Source: an uncultured Burkholderiales bacterium (GTDB taxonomy: Bacteria > Pseudomonadota > Gammaproteobacteria > Burkholderiales > Thiobacillaceae). Taken from it: a stretch of DNA of 33,401 nucleotides. The translations under genes were made by a program, and so were the position numbers. The notes under the pieces are model-generated. The model had not been told where the DNA came from. It saw only the letters and a list, made by a program, of their open reading frames with translations, and did not search any database. Below, one piece after another: positions 17,024 to 26,699 of this stretch. Positions within the stretch are counted from its first letter, which is position 1. The number at the start of each line of letters is the position of its first letter. The stretch is from the NCBI GenBank assembly GCA_938038385.1, contig CALHRD010000089.1:1-33401 (forward strand), given 5' to 3'.

Positions 17024-19740
17024 CAGCCCCGGTGCCGGCCGCGCAGGCGCCGCACCACCGTTTTTTCCAGCTCCACCGCCAGAAGCACGAACACGCCGAA
17101 GGCGAGGATGCGTCCCCAGGCCGCTGTATCGAGGGCGGCGGTGTGGAACAGGGTTTGCATCCACGGCACGTAGGTGAAGGCAAGCTGAAGCAGCAGCAGC
17201 ACGCCGATGGCGATCCATACATAGCGGTTGCCGGTCAGCCCCTCCCAGGACAGCACCGGGTTGGTGAGCCGCCGGCAGTTGAAGAGATAGAACACCTCGC
17301 CCAGCATGAGCAGGTTGACGGTGGCCGTGCGCGCCACCTCGAGGCTCGCGCCGCGCGTAAGTTCCCAGAGGAAGAGGCCAAGGCTGCCCGCCACCAGCAG
17401 CGCGGAGACGAAGGCCACGCGCCAGAGCATGAAGGGGGTGAGTATGGGCTCACCGGGCGGGCGCGGCGGGCGGCGCATGATGTCGGCCTCCGCCGGCTCG
17501 AAGGCGAGCGCAAGCGCCAGGGTCACGGCGGTGACCATGTTCACCCAGAGGATCTGCACCGGGGTGATGGGCAGCGCTTGTAGCCCAAGCAGGATGGCCG
17601 CCACCAGCACGCCGGCCTGGCCGCCGTTGGTGGGCAGGATGAAGACGATGGCCTTGCGGATGTTGTCGTAGATACGCCGACCCTCCTCCACCGCTGCGGC
17701 AATGGTGGCGAAGTTGTCGTCGGCAAGCACGATCTGCCCCGCCTCCTTGGCCGCCTCGGTGCCCTTGAGCCCCATGGCCACCCCCACGTCGGCGCGTTTC
17801 AGGGCCGGGGCGTCGTTCACCCCGTCGCCGGTCATCGCCACCACCTGCCCCTCGGCCTGCAGGGCCTCGACCAGGCGCAGCTTATGCTCGGGACTGGCAC
17901 GCGCGAAGATCGCGGTCTCGATCGCCGCGCGCCGGAGCCGCTCGGCGTCCATCGCCTCGATCTCGGCACCGGTGAGGGTGTGGATCGCATCGGCGAGATC
18001 GAGCTCAGCGCCGATGGCCGCCGCGGTGGCGGCATGATCGCCGGTGATCATCTTCACGCGGATACCCGCTGCGCGGCAGTCGGCCACGGCCCGGATCGCC
18101 TCCTCGCGCGGCGGATCGGCGATTCCCACCACGGCCAGCAAGGTGAAGCCACCCGCCTCGACATCGGCGAACGCCAGCACCCGCTGGTCCGCGGGGGCGG
18201 GTTTGCTGGCCAGGGCGAGCAGGCGCATGCCGCGTGCGGCGATACCCTGCATGGCAGCCATCCAGCGCTCGGGGTCGAGGCCTTGGTCGCCTGCCTGCAT
18301 GCGCGCATGACTGCATAGCGCCAGGACCCGCTCGGGCGCGCCTTTGAGCGCGATCCAGCCACGACCGGTGTGGTCGTGATTGAGGGTGGCCATGAAACGG
18401 TGCTCGGATTCGAAGGGGATGACGTCGGTGCGCGGCCAGGACTCGGCCTCGAATCTCGGATCCAGGCCGGCCTTGAGCGCCATGGTGATGAGTGCCCCCT
18501 CGGTGGGGTCGCCGTTGACCCGCCACTGCTCGTCCGCCTGCTCCAAAGTGGCGTCGTTGCACAGCAGGGCCACGCGGGCGATGTCACGCAGAAGCGGGTA
18601 GGCTTGGATATCCACCGCGGCGCCATCGAGCTCGAAGCCCCCGTGTGGGGCATAGCCGGTGCCGCCGATGCTGAATTCGTGCTCGGCGGTGCGGACCGCT
18701 TGCACGGTCATCTCGTTGCGGGTGAGTGTGCCGGTCTTGTCCGAACAGATCACCGTGACCGAACCCAAGGCCTCCACCGCCGGCAGCCGGCGCACGATGG
18801 CGCGCCGCCCCGCCATGGCCTGCACCCCGAGCGCCAGGGTGATGGTGAGGATGGCCGGCAGCCCCTCGGGGATGGCCGCGACCGCCAGCCCTACGGCCGC
18901 CAGGAACATTTCGCTGGCGGTGTAGTCGCGAATGAGCGTGCCAAAGACGAAGGTGAGCGCCGCCACCCCCAGGATCACCCAGGTGAGCAGGTAGCCGAAC
19001 CGTGCCAGCTTGCGTATGAGTGGCGTCTCGATGCGCTCGACCTCGGCCAGCATCTGGCTTATGCGGCCGATCTCGGTTCGGCTTGCCGTGGCCACAACCA
19101 CGCCCGTGGCCTGGCCGTAGGTCACCAGCGTGCCGGACCAGGCCATGCTGGCGCGGTCGCCCAAGGGGGCATCTGCCGCAACCAGGTCCACCTGTTTTTC
19201 CACCGCCACCGATTCGCCCGTGAGCGCGGCCTCCTCCACCTTGAGGCTTTTGACCTCTATGAGCCGCAAATCCGCCGGCACCCGGTCGCCCGAGACGAGG
19301 TAGACGATGTCGCCGGGAACCAGTTCGGCCGCGTCGATCTCCTGCCGGCGACCGTCCCTGAGCACCTGTGCATGCGGCGAGAGCATGCCGCGGATGGCCT
19401 CCAGGGCGGCCTCCGCCTTGCCTTCCTGGATGAAGCCGATGGCGGCGTTGATCACCACCACCCCGAGGATCACCAGGCTGTCCACCCAGTGGCCCATGAA
19501 CGCGGTGACGACCGCCGCGGCGAGCAGCACGTAAATCAGCACGTTGTGGAACTGCAGCAGGAAGCGCATGAGCGGACTGCGCTTCTTCGGCGGTGGCAGC
19601 ACGTTGCGGCCGTAACGTTCGAGACGCGCCGCCACCTCGGCGGCAGTCAGCCCCTGGCGGGTGGCCTCCAGCGCCCGTAGCGTCTCCTCGACCGGGCGGG
19701 CATGCCAAGGGGTGGCAGATGCGGGTTGATCCTTGGTCAT
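17023..19740 (-). CDS. P-type cation-transporting ATPase (CtpF/PacL-like, P2 type)
   Basis: 905 residues with all core elements in order: N-terminal cation-ATPase domain (about 10-75), actuator loop TGES (174-177), M4 motif AAIPEGLPAI (P291-P295), phosphorylation site CSDKTGTLTRNE (Asp334), nucleotide-binding KGAPERVL, ITGDH, and the hinge VAMTGDGVNDAPALKRADVG. M6 reads ILWVNMVTAVTLALALAFEP followed by ADIMRRPPRPP, which is closer to mycobacterial CtpF-type pumps than to SERCA-like enzymes with NLVTDG. Calcium efflux is the best guess; Na+ or another divalent ion is possible. The start ATG follows GGAGACAG at a good spacing, and 122 bases separate it from the phosphoketolase gene. The last base of its stop codon is the first base of the DUF2062 ATG. 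Confidence 0.96.
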   Translation of the reverse strand: MTKDQPASATPWHARPVEETLRALEATRQGLTAAEVAARLERYGRNVLPPPKKRSPLMRFLLQFHNVLIYVLLAAAVVTAFMGHWVDSLVILGVVVINAAIGFIQEGKAEAALEAIRGMLSPHAQVLRDGRRQEIDAAELVPGDIVYLVSGDRVPADLRLIEVKSLKVEEAALTGESVAVEKQVDLVAADAPLGDRASMAWSGTLVTYGQATGVVVATASRTEIGRISQMLAEVERIETPLIRKLARFGYLLTWVILGVAALTFVFGTLIRDYTASEMFLAAVGLAVAAIPEGLPAILTITLALGVQAMAGRRAIVRRLPAVEALGSVTVICSDKTGTLTRNEMTVQAVRTAEHEFSIGGTGYAPHGGFELDGAAVDIQAYPLLRDIARVALLCNDATLEQADEQWRVNGDPTEGALITMALKAGLDPRFEAESWPRTDVIPFESEHRFMATLNHDHTGRGWIALKGAPERVLALCSHARMQAGDQGLDPERWMAAMQGIAARGMRLLALASKPAPADQRVLAFADVEAGGFTLLAVVGIADPPREEAIRAVADCRAAGIRVKMITGDHAATAAAIGAELDLADAIHTLTGAEIEAMDAERLRRAAIETAIFARASPEHKLRLVEALQAEGQVVAMTGDGVNDAPALKRADVGVAMGLKGTEAAKEAGQIVLADDNFATIAAAVEEGRRIYDNIRKAIVFILPTNGGQAGVLVAAILLGLQALPITPVQILWVNMVTAVTLALALAFEPAEADIMRRPPRPPGEPILTPFMLWRVAFVSALLVAGSLGLFLWELTRGASLEVARTATVNLLMLGEVFYLFNCRRLTNPVLSWEGLTGNRYVWIAIGVLLLLQLAFTYVPWMQTLFHTAALDTAAWGRILAFGVFVLLAVELEKTVVRRLRGRHRG

Positions 19741-19862
19741 GTCATCTGTCTCCGAACGGTTTCATTTTGTGACAACCGATTCCGCTGCGCATTCCGCGGC
19801 GGGCGCGGACCGCCTATCGTCCGGGTCGGCGACGACGCTGATGTCTCAGACCAGGCGCGCTC

Positions 19863-22232
19863 TCAAAACGGCCACTGCCAATCCGCCAGCTCCGGGGGAT
19901 CGACGCCATGTTCGTGCGCGTAGCGTACGCAGTCGATGCGCCGATCGCGCAGCTGCTCTTTGACATGTGCTCCGCGAGCGCGCAACGCAGGCACCCGGTC
20001 GATGGCATCGATGGCCAGGCTGAAACGATCGATCTCGTTTTCGATGGCCAGTTCCAGGGGCGTGTTGATGTGGCCCTTCTCCTTGTAGCCGCGCACGTGC
20101 AGATTGGCGTGGTTGGCGCGCCGGTAGCTCAGACGGTGGATGAGCCAGGGGTAGCCGTGGAAATTGAACAGTATGGGCTTGTCCGTGGTGAACAGGCTGT
20201 CGAAGTCGCGGTCGGAAAGCCCATGCGGGTGTTCGCTGGGCTGGGTCATGCGGAAGAGGTCCACCACGTTGACGAAGCGGATCTTCAGTTCCGGGAAGTG
20301 CTCGCGCAGCAGCGCCGTGGCGGCCAGGGCCTCCTGGGTCGGGATGTCGCCGCAGGCAGCCATCACCAGGTCAGGCTCGGTGCCCTGGTCATTGCTCGCC
20401 CAATCCCAGATGCCGATGCCCTTCGTGCAATGCCGGATGGCGGCGTCCTTGTCCAGGTATTGCAAATGGTTCTGCTTGTCGCAGACGATGACGTTGACGC
20501 GGTTGTGGCTCTTCAGGCAGTGGTCGGCCACCGCCAGCAGACAGTTGGCATCCGGTGGCAGATAGATGCGGGTGACACTCGGGCGCTTGTTCACCACCAG
20601 GTCGAGGAAGCCCGGGTCCTGGTGGGTGAAGCCGTTGTGGTCCTGCCGCCAGACGGTGGAAGTGATGAGCAGGTTGACCGAGGCGATGGGCGCGCGCCAG
20701 GGGATCTCCTCGCAGATGGCCAGCCACTTGGCATGCTGGTTGAACATGGAGTCGATCACGTGCACGAAGGCCTCGTAGGTGGCGAGGAAGCCATGTCGGC
20801 CGGTGAGCACGTAGCCCTCGTACCACCCCTCCAGGGTGTGTTCGGACAGCATCTCCAGCACCCGCCCGTCTGGCGCGAGCTCTCCACCGTCGGCATCCTC
20901 GGGCAGATAGTCGGCCAGCCACAGCTTCTTGGTCACTTCGTAGACCGCGTCCAAGCGGTTGGAGGTGGTCTCGTCCGGTCCGAAGAGGCGGAAATTGTCC
21001 GGGTTGCGGCGCAAGGTGTCGCGTAGCCAGGCCCCCAGCGGCCGGGTGTTCATGGCACGCGCACGCGCCGGTCGCTCCACTGCCTGGGCGTAGTCGCGGA
21101 AGTCCGGCAGCCGCAGGTCACGGCGCAGCAGCCCGCCGTTGGCGTGCGGATTGGCGCTCATGCGCCGGCTGCCCGTGGGGGCGAGCGCGCGCAATTCTGG
21201 GCGCAGACGGCCGTTCGCGTCGAACAGCTCTTCCGGGCCATAGCTTCGCAGCCAGGCCTCCAGCATGGCGATGCGCTCCGGCCGCGCGTTGAGGTCGGCG
21301 AGCGGCACCTGGTGCGCGCGCCAACTGCCCTCGACACGGTGGCCGTCCACCGCCTGCGGCCCGGTCCAGCCCTTGGGGCTACGCAGCACGATCATGGGCC
21401 AATGCGCGCGATGGGCGATGCCGCTCGCCCGTGCCTCCGACTGGATCGCCCGAATTCCGGCCAGGCACTGATCCAGCACTGCCGCCATGGCCTCATGCAT
21501 GGCCATCGGCTCCTCGCCCTCGACGAAGTAGGGCGTCCAGCCGTAGCCCACCATGAGGCTCTCCAGCTCTGCGCGCGGGATGCGCGCCAGCAGCGTCGGG
21601 TTGTTGATCTTGTAACCATTCAAATGCAGGATGGGCAGCACCGCCCCGTCGCGGATGGGGTTCAAAAACTTGCCCGAGTGCCAGCTGGTGGCGAGCGGTC
21701 CGGTCTCCGCCTCGCCGTCGCCCACCGCCACGGCAACGATCAGGTCCGGGTTGTCGAAGGCGGCGCCGGTGGCGTGCGACAGGCTGTAGCCCAGCTCGCC
21801 GCCCTCATGGATGGAGCCCGGCAGTTCCGGCGTGCAATGGCTGCCTATGCCGCCGGGGAAGGAGAATCGCTGGAACAGCCGGGTCATGCCCTCGGCGTCC
21901 TCGCTCACCTCGGGATAGACCTCGGAATAGGTGCCCTCCAGATACACCGGCGCGATCACGCCGGGAGCACCGTGGCCTGGGCCGGCGAGGAAGATCATGT
22001 CGAGGTCGTGCGTGCGGATGAGGCGGTTCAGATGCGTATACATGAAGGCCAACCCCGGACTCGCGCCCCAGTGGCCCAGCAGGCGCTGCTTGATGTGCTC
22101 GGGCCGGAGCGGCTCGACGAGCAGCGGGTTGTCGCGCAGATAGATCATGCCGGCGGCCAGGTAATTGCAGGCGCGCCACCAGGCGTCGAGGCGCTCGAGG
22201 GCGGCGGTGTCCAAGGCGGTGGTTGCGTGCAT
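19863..22232 (-). CDS. xfp: Xylulose-5-phosphate/fructose-6-phosphate phosphoketolase
   Basis: 789 residues, the usual length for the family. This thiamine diphosphate enzyme splits xylulose 5-phosphate (and often fructose 6-phosphate) with phosphate to give acetyl phosphate plus glyceraldehyde 3-phosphate (or erythrose 4-phosphate). Signatures visible: [20 protein letters not shown] near 85, [17 protein letters not shown] near 160, the ThDP-binding [19 protein letters not shown] near 190, and [17 protein letters not shown] in the C-terminal half. The family usually has Y or F where this copy has T in SLSHATGA, a minor deviation. GGGAGGAG precedes the ATG. No acetate kinase or phosphotransacetylase lies in the window to use the acetyl phosphate. 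Single-gene unit, divergent from the coiled-coil gene. Confidence 0.97.
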   Translation of the reverse strand: MHATTALDTAALERLDAWWRACNYLAAGMIYLRDNPLLVEPLRPEHIKQRLLGHWGASPGLAFMYTHLNRLIRTHDLDMIFLAGPGHGAPGVIAPVYLEGTYSEVYPEVSEDAEGMTRLFQRFSFPGGIGSHCTPELPGSIHEGGELGYSLSHATGAAFDNPDLIVAVAVGDGEAETGPLATSWHSGKFLNPIRDGAVLPILHLNGYKINNPTLLARIPRAELESLMVGYGWTPYFVEGEEPMAMHEAMAAVLDQCLAGIRAIQSEARASGIAHRAHWPMIVLRSPKGWTGPQAVDGHRVEGSWRAHQVPLADLNARPERIAMLEAWLRSYGPEELFDANGRLRPELRALAPTGSRRMSANPHANGGLLRRDLRLPDFRDYAQAVERPARARAMNTRPLGAWLRDTLRRNPDNFRLFGPDETTSNRLDAVYEVTKKLWLADYLPEDADGGELAPDGRVLEMLSEHTLEGWYEGYVLTGRHGFLATYEAFVHVIDSMFNQHAKWLAICEEIPWRAPIASVNLLITSTVWRQDHNGFTHQDPGFLDLVVNKRPSVTRIYLPPDANCLLAVADHCLKSHNRVNVIVCDKQNHLQYLDKDAAIRHCTKGIGIWDWASNDQGTEPDLVMAACGDIPTQEALAATALLREHFPELKIRFVNVVDLFRMTQPSEHPHGLSDRDFDSLFTTDKPILFNFHGYPWLIHRLSYRRANHANLHVRGYKEKGHINTPLELAIENEIDRFSLAIDAIDRVPALRARGAHVKEQLRDRRIDCVRYAHEHGVDPPELADWQWPF

Positions 22233-22371
22233 GGGCTCCTCCCAGAAAGGTGATTTCTCAGTCTAGACGGTGTCCGTGACAATCTCATCGCGCACCCGGC
22301 CAGATGACCTGCCACCCATACAGACCTCCAGGCGGACCCGCGGACGTACGATGCCGGGACGAGTTTCGCGC

Positions 22372-22377
22372 TACAAT
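22372..22377 (+). promoter_or_regulatory. Possible -10 element (TACAAT) for the coiled-coil gene
   Basis: TACAAT lies 35 bases before the chosen ATG in the 179-base gap between the divergent xfp and coiled-coil genes. It matches the -10 consensus at five of six positions, but no -35 hexamer at 16-18 bases is convincing. Weak evidence on its own. Confidence 0.3.
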
Positions 22378-22411
22378 CGTCTCAGACTGAATGGTTGCTG
22401 GAGCGGGTGGA

Positions 22412-22918
22412 ATGGAACTGATGGAATCCCTGCGCGTGGCGATCCAGGAGTGGATCGTCCCTGAACTGGACAAGATCCGGCTGGAAAATGCCGAGATCCG
22501 CACGGCGCTCCAACTGACCAACAAGCGCCTGGACGACTTGCACCTGCAGCTCGTCGACCAGAGTCGGCGTATCGACGAGACCAACAAGCGCATCGATGAG
22601 ACCAACAAACGCATCGATGAGACCAACAAACGCATCGACCGTGTGCATGACGACCTGCTCGCGCGCATCGACGAGACCAACAAGCGCATCGACGAGACCA
22701 ACAAGCGCATCGACGAGACCAACAAGCGCATCGACGAGACCAAACAGAGCATCGACACAGTGCGCGACGATCTCGTCCGGCAGATCGGCGAGACGAACCG
22801 CCGACTGGACCGCCTCTACGAGGTGATCGTCCGGCGTGAGGAGCATACCTCGCTCCAAGCCACGGTGCAGTCGCTGGAGCGCAGGGTGCAAGCCCTGGAG
22901 CTGAAGTTCGCCGCGTGA
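22412..22918 (+). CDS. Coiled-coil protein with RIDETNK heptad repeats
   Basis: 168 residues from ATG 22412 (MELMESLRVAIQEW); an earlier ATG at 22391 and one at 22421 are alternatives, and GGTGG just upstream is the only ribosome-binding-like sequence. The N-terminus is a short amphipathic helix (VAIQEWIVPELDKIRLENAEIRT), followed by an almost unbroken coiled coil. Its core is RIDETNK repeated three times, an 11-residue spacer, then three more copies and a degenerate fourth (RIDETKQ). The C-terminus LQATVQSLERRVQALELKF is another heptad series. No signal peptide or membrane segment is present, so it is probably cytoplasmic and oligomeric. I recall similar heptad proteins in diverse bacteria and archaea without known function. 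Confidence 0.85.
   Translation: MELMESLRVAIQEWIVPELDKIRLENAEIRTALQLTNKRLDDLHLQLVDQSRRIDETNKRIDETNKRIDETNKRIDRVHDDLLARIDETNKRIDETNKRIDETNKRIDETKQSIDTVRDDLVRQIGETNRRLDRLYEVIVRREEHTSLQATVQSLERRVQALELKFAA
22568..22747 (+). repeat. In-frame 21-bp tandem repeats (heptad units)
   Basis: Units of 21 bases (CGCATCGACGAGACCAACAAG type) begin at 22568, 22589 and 22610, are interrupted by 33 bases at 22631-22663, and resume at 22664, 22685, 22706 and a diverged unit at 22727. Copies differ mainly at synonymous third positions (GAC/GAT, AAG/AAA), and the second block is more uniform than the first. One unit equals one coiled-coil heptad. Confidence 0.95.
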
Positions 22919-22940
22919 AGTTGCGGCTCACCGTCCCCGC

Positions 22941-23993
22941 TCAGGGAACGAGCGCATCATCGTTCACCACCGTCTCGACCCGCACGGCCAGCCAACGCAG
23001 ACTGCACTCAGCGTGACTTGGGGGTCCGCTGTTGCACTCCCGAATGACCGGCCCCGGCTCATTGCATTCACAGTACAAGCGCTCGATGGGGGCTATGGAG
23101 GCGAGGTCGATGCGCCCAGCTCGCCACTGAGCCAGTAGCCGCTGTAGCAGGGTGTCGCGTGGCTGCACGGGCGTGCGTGCGTCCAGGTGCAGGTAGTACA
23201 CCGTGCGCGGCGGGTAGCCGTTGCGGATGCGCACCGGGTTCTCGTACCTCGCCACCGTCACCGCCTCGCCCAGGACGGTGCCGGCACTGCGTGCATCGCC
23301 ATAGCGGGTGTGCCCGAACTCGTGCGAGAGCACCGCGTAGGGGTCGACCAGCTCGTCGCTGAACGTGAACTGACAGCGTATCCCCTGCAGGCCCAGGCGG
23401 ATGCTCGAGTGGGCGGCCATGGCGCCGCGGCCGTCGTGCGCGTAGATGCGAAAGCGCGAGGCATCCTGGGCGAACAGACCGGCCTCTGACAAGCCGCCGG
23501 TGAGCAATTCCGACAGGCGTGCCGCCACGCCAGCATCTCGTCTGTCCGCCCACAGGGTCTCGTCGTAAGCGAGATAGCCCTTGTTGAACAGGCGCAGGGT
23601 GTCGTCGGCCACCTCACGAAACCACACCGCCCCCGCATCCGTGAGAGCGAAGCGGGCCAGCAAGGCGACTTGCTCGGACGTGAGGGGTAGAGCGTTCGGC
23701 GGGCCGACCCCAGCCGTGGTCACCAGATTGACTTTGAGGGCCAGGGTGAAGTGCTCCAGGCGGCGTGCCCGTTCCTCGGCGGCATCGGCGGGCGGCGCCG
23801 GCAGCCTGCCCGCACGCGGCCTGCCATCCGCACCGGCGAACACGACGAGGGCGCCGCCGGCCTGCCAAGGCGCAGTCAGTTCCTGATCGAGATCGACTGG
23901 CGGACGCTCATCCGGCGGCAGGACGACCTGGGCGGCCTGCGCCTCCACGCCCCCCAGCAGAAGGCCAGCCAGCAGGAAGAACGCCCGCGTCAC
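22941..23993 (-). CDS. Exported HEXXH protein, putative zinc metallopeptidase (M91-like)
   Basis: 350 residues from GTG 23993; an in-frame stop six codons upstream leaves no longer alternative. A signal peptide is present (FFLLAGLLLGGVEAQA, cleavage near 20/21). The zinc motif HEFGHTRYG is at 224-232, followed by GEAVTVARYENPVRIRNGYPPR (243 to 263, given in part); the ENPxRxxxGxPxR arrangement after HEXXH resembles M91-type effector peptidases such as NleD/HopH1. The C-terminus is cysteine-rich (Cys308, 310, 320, 330), likely disulfide-bonded. It lies 38 bases after the double thioredoxin-fold gene, so the two are probably co-transcribed. Proteolytic activity is inferred from the motif only. 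Confidence 0.8.
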   Translation of the reverse strand: MTRAFFLLAGLLLGGVEAQAAQVVLPPDERPPVDLDQELTAPWQAGGALVVFAGADGRPRAGRLPAPPADAAEERARRLEHFTLALKVNLVTTAGVGPPNALPLTSEQVALLARFALTDAGAVWFREVADDTLRLFNKGYLAYDETLWADRRDAGVAARLSELLTGGLSEAGLFAQDASRFRIYAHDGRGAMAAHSSIRLGLQGIRCQFTFSDELVDPYAVLSHEFGHTRYGDARSAGTVLGEAVTVARYENPVRIRNGYPPRTVYYLHLDARTPVQPRDTLLQRLLAQWRAGRIDLASIAPIERLYCECNEPGPVIRECNSGPPSHAECSLRWLAVRVETVVNDDALVP

Positions 23994-24031
23994 GGCTGCA
24001 CGGCTGCATCAGGCCCGGGCCAGGCCGCTAC

Positions 24032-25084
24032 TCAGGGCTCGTCGGCATAGCGCCAAATGTTGACGTCGCGCCCGGATTCGCGGATGTGTTCGGCGCGTGC
24101 CGAAAGGTAACGCTGGAAACTCGGCTCGCGCCGCCAGTCGGCACTCTTGACATAGTCGAACATGCCGGCGGTGTGGAAGACGCGAAAGCCGCTCTCCCAG
24201 CGGATCACCTCCTGGCCGCTAGCGTCGAAGAGCACGATGCCGGGGGCGAACTTGACGTCGAGTGATCGCGCCCAGTCGCGCACCGTGAGCCGGCGGCCAT
24301 CCGGCGTGACGATCGGGCGATTGGACCACATGTCGAGCTGAACCACGTCGAACCCCGCCATCGCCTCGCGCACAGCAGCATCCGCCAACACCCGCTGGTG
24401 CAGCACGGCGCAATCCGGGCAGTCGCGCTGCTCGAAAAAGACCGCCAGTGGGCGTGGCTTCGGCCCCTTGCGGCGCAGGTCGGTCATGTCCTGGAAAAAC
24501 GGCTGGCGGATCAAATCACGCCCCTCGCCCACCCCCGCACGCTCCAGCCCGGCGACATAGTCACGAAAGGCGATCTCCCGCTCCATGCGCCCCGCCACCC
24601 AGTCCAGGGCCGCCTTGAAGCGCGCCGGCGGCACATAGCCGTTGAGCCGCAGGATGACCTCGCCCGCTTCATCGAAGAACAGGAGGGTCGGCGTGAACTG
24701 CACGCGCAAGGCGGCGGCGAAGCTCTTCTCGGTGTAGGACTTGCCATCCAACCCGGTGACGGGGCGGTCACCCCACATGTTGAGGGCGATGACGTCGAAA
24801 CGTGTGCGCAGCAGGGTTTCGATCTCGCGCTGCGCCAGGTTGCGTTCGACGATCTGGTTGCAGTAGGGGCAGTTGTCCTGGTGGAAAAGCAGCACGACGC
24901 GCCGCCCAGCAGAGGCCGCCTCGGCGATGTCCTCCTTGAGGTCGAGGAAGCTCTCCTTGAACCACTCCGGATACTCCGTCGGCTTGGCACCGAGATAGGC
25001 GCCCTGCTGCTGGCCCGGCGCCGCGCCCTGGGCGAGCGCGGGGATGAACGCGAGATGAACGAACAACCACCACAATCTTCGCAT
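24032..25084 (-). CDS. Exported double thioredoxin-fold protein (SoxW-like)
   Basis: 350 residues from ATG 25084, chosen for the GAGGAGG ribosome site and the signal peptide that follows (MRRLWWLFVHLAFIPALAQGAA). Two thioredoxin-like domains are in tandem: the first about 35-165 with CPYC at 72-75 and the cis-proline loop FTPT near 131; the second about 190-315 with CPDC at 222-225 and APG near 281. Each has a similar insert (NMWGDRPVTGLDGKSYT and DMWSNRPIVTPDGRRLT), showing that the protein arose by internal duplication. Expected location is the periplasm, with a reductant or disulfide-exchange role; SoxW of sulfur oxidisers is the closest relative I can name, but no sox gene is nearby. The next gene's product is cysteine-rich and could be a client. 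Confidence 0.88.
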   Translation of the reverse strand: MRRLWWLFVHLAFIPALAQGAAPGQQQGAYLGAKPTEYPEWFKESFLDLKEDIAEAASAGRRVVLLFHQDNCPYCNQIVERNLAQREIETLLRTRFDVIALNMWGDRPVTGLDGKSYTEKSFAAALRVQFTPTLLFFDEAGEVILRLNGYVPPARFKAALDWVAGRMEREIAFRDYVAGLERAGVGEGRDLIRQPFFQDMTDLRRKGPKPRPLAVFFEQRDCPDCAVLHQRVLADAAVREAMAGFDVVQLDMWSNRPIVTPDGRRLTVRDWARSLDVKFAPGIVLFDASGQEVIRWESGFRVFHTAGMFDYVKSADWRREPSFQRYLSARAEHIRESGRDVNIWRYADEP

Positions 25085-25166
25085 GTCTCGTCCTCCTCTT
25101 TGGATACCGTTTACAGTATCCACCGCCAAAGTCCCTGGCGATAGTACCAACGTGCCCCTGATGAGG

Positions 25167-26699
25167 TCAGGACCTCAGCCTTTGTTCTATCGGCAGGATG
25201 TCGCGTTGGCGACGCTTCAGGATCTTGAGCAGGTGTTCCAGCGGCACCACCAAGTCGCCCGGCGGAATGACCGGCACCTGCAGGCGCCCGCGCCAGGCCA
25301 GCCAGGCAAAAAGCAGGCCGAGGAGCACCGGCCAGGTGGCGGCCGCGAGCCCAGCCCATTCTGGAAACGTCACCCTCTGGGCGTATCCCCAGGGCAGGAC
25401 CAGGCCCAGGAGCGTCCACGCCAGCCAGGGCAGGGCCAGGCTCGCGACCGGTTCCTTGGCAGGCAAACGATGGACGAGCCAGAGCAGGCGGGTCATGAGC
25501 AGGGTGGTGCCCACTGCCGCCAACGGCAACAATATGCCCAACAACCCCCCCCAAGGCGCAGGCAGACCGGCGAGTCCGCCCTTGAGCGCCGCCTTGGCCA
25601 GCCAGCCGCCGGTGAGCGGGGCGCCGGCCAGGGCCAGGGCTGGCAGCGCTAGACCCGCCAGCACCCAGGCTCGTCCGCCCACTTTGAGGGCCACGCCGGC
25701 GCCCAGAAAGAGCGCACTCTTGGCCAGGGCGTGGTGCAGGGCATAGAGTCCGACCGCCGGCAGCAGGACCGGCCAAAGTCCGGGTGCGCTGAGACCCGCC
25801 CCCACGCCCAGGGTCATGAAGCCCATCTGACTGACGCTGGAATAGGCCAGCACCACCTTGAGGTCGCGTTGTGCCAGGCCCACCGCCACGCCGTAGAACA
25901 TGGCGATGAGCCCCAGGAGCAGGAGGGTCGCGCCGATCTCCGGATAGACGGCATGGCCCAGAGGCAGGAGGCGCAGCCAGCCCAATAGCCCGGCCTTGAG
26001 CATGACGCCGGAGAGCACGGCGCTGGCCGGCACCGGCGCCACCGGGTGGGCGAGCGGCAGCCACAGGTGCAACAGCGGCAGCCCCACCTTGACGCCCAGC
26101 CCGGCCGCGACCAGGGCGACGGCCACGGGGGGCGGGCTGGCTGCCTGCAGGTCGGCGATCATCAGGCCGCCGGCGGCATGGGCGGTCATCATGAGACCGG
26201 CCACCAGGGTCAGCTCGCCCAGCACGGCCATGACGAGATAGATACGACCTGCCCGCCAGGCCTCGGCGCTGCGGGTGTGCACCACCAGGCCGTAGGCGGC
26301 GAAGGTCATCAGGGCATACAAGGTGTAGAAACTGGCCAGATCCAGGGCCAGGCACACGCCCAGATTGCCGGCCTGGGTGGCGAGAAAGAAGGCCCAGAAG
26401 GCCGTCCGGCGGGCATCGCGCGCGAGATAGGCACGGGCGTAGAGCCCCGCCGCCAGCCAGGTGAGGGCCGTAAAAAGAAGGAACAAACGCCCGGTGTCGT
26501 CCAGGCCCAGGCGGCTGCCCAGCAGCAGCCAGGGCAGGTCCAGCACCGCGTCGGCAGAGGCCAAGCTGGCCGTCCACAGCGCCGGCAGGGGGGCCAGCGG
26601 GGCCAAGACCAGGGCGATGCGGCGCGTGGCCGGCGGCAGCAACGCCAGCAGCAGGGCGAGCGGCAGCAGCAGGCTGGCAGTGAGGCTGGCGGCATTCAC
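25167..26699 (-). CDS. Third antiporter-like (NuoL/M/N-type) subunit of Mrp complex, TM5 glutamate missing
   Basis: 510 residues from GTG 26699, fixed by the GTGA overlap with the stop of the preceding gene; the much longer open frame reaching 27926 is shadow in its 5' part. About 14 membrane segments. The proton-translocation lysines are present: GLGVKVGLPLLHLWLPLAHP (Lys204), VMLKAGLLG (Lys235) and TGGWLAKAALKGG. At the place where MrpA/MrpD/NuoM subunits have a TM5 glutamate (FYELLTL or LELLG in the two preceding genes), this one reads LYALMTF, that is Ala129. The C-terminus is a soluble basic tail (LEHLLKILKRRQRD). Distal gene of the operon. It could be a degenerate or specialised half-channel; subunit identity (MrpA-like or D-like) is unclear. 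Confidence 0.92.
   Translation of the reverse strand: MNAASLTASLLLPLALLLALLPPATRRIALVLAPLAPLPALWTASLASADAVLDLPWLLLGSRLGLDDTGRLFLLFTALTWLAAGLYARAYLARDARRTAFWAFFLATQAGNLGVCLALDLASFYTLYALMTFAAYGLVVHTRSAEAWRAGRIYLVMAVLGELTLVAGLMMTAHAAGGLMIADLQAASPPPVAVALVAAGLGVKVGLPLLHLWLPLAHPVAPVPASAVLSGVMLKAGLLGWLRLLPLGHAVYPEIGATLLLLGLIAMFYGVAVGLAQRDLKVVLAYSSVSQMGFMTLGVGAGLSAPGLWPVLLPAVGLYALHHALAKSALFLGAGVALKVGGRAWVLAGLALPALALAGAPLTGGWLAKAALKGGLAGLPAPWGGLLGILLPLAAVGTTLLMTRLLWLVHRLPAKEPVASLALPWLAWTLLGLVLPWGYAQRVTFPEWAGLAAATWPVLLGLLFAWLAWRGRLQVPVIPPGDLVVPLEHLLKILKRRQRDILPIEQRLRS

Noticed and set aside
22568-22747. CRISPR-like array
   Set aside because: Repeats are 21 bases, directly adjacent without spacers, and in frame within a coiled-coil coding sequence.
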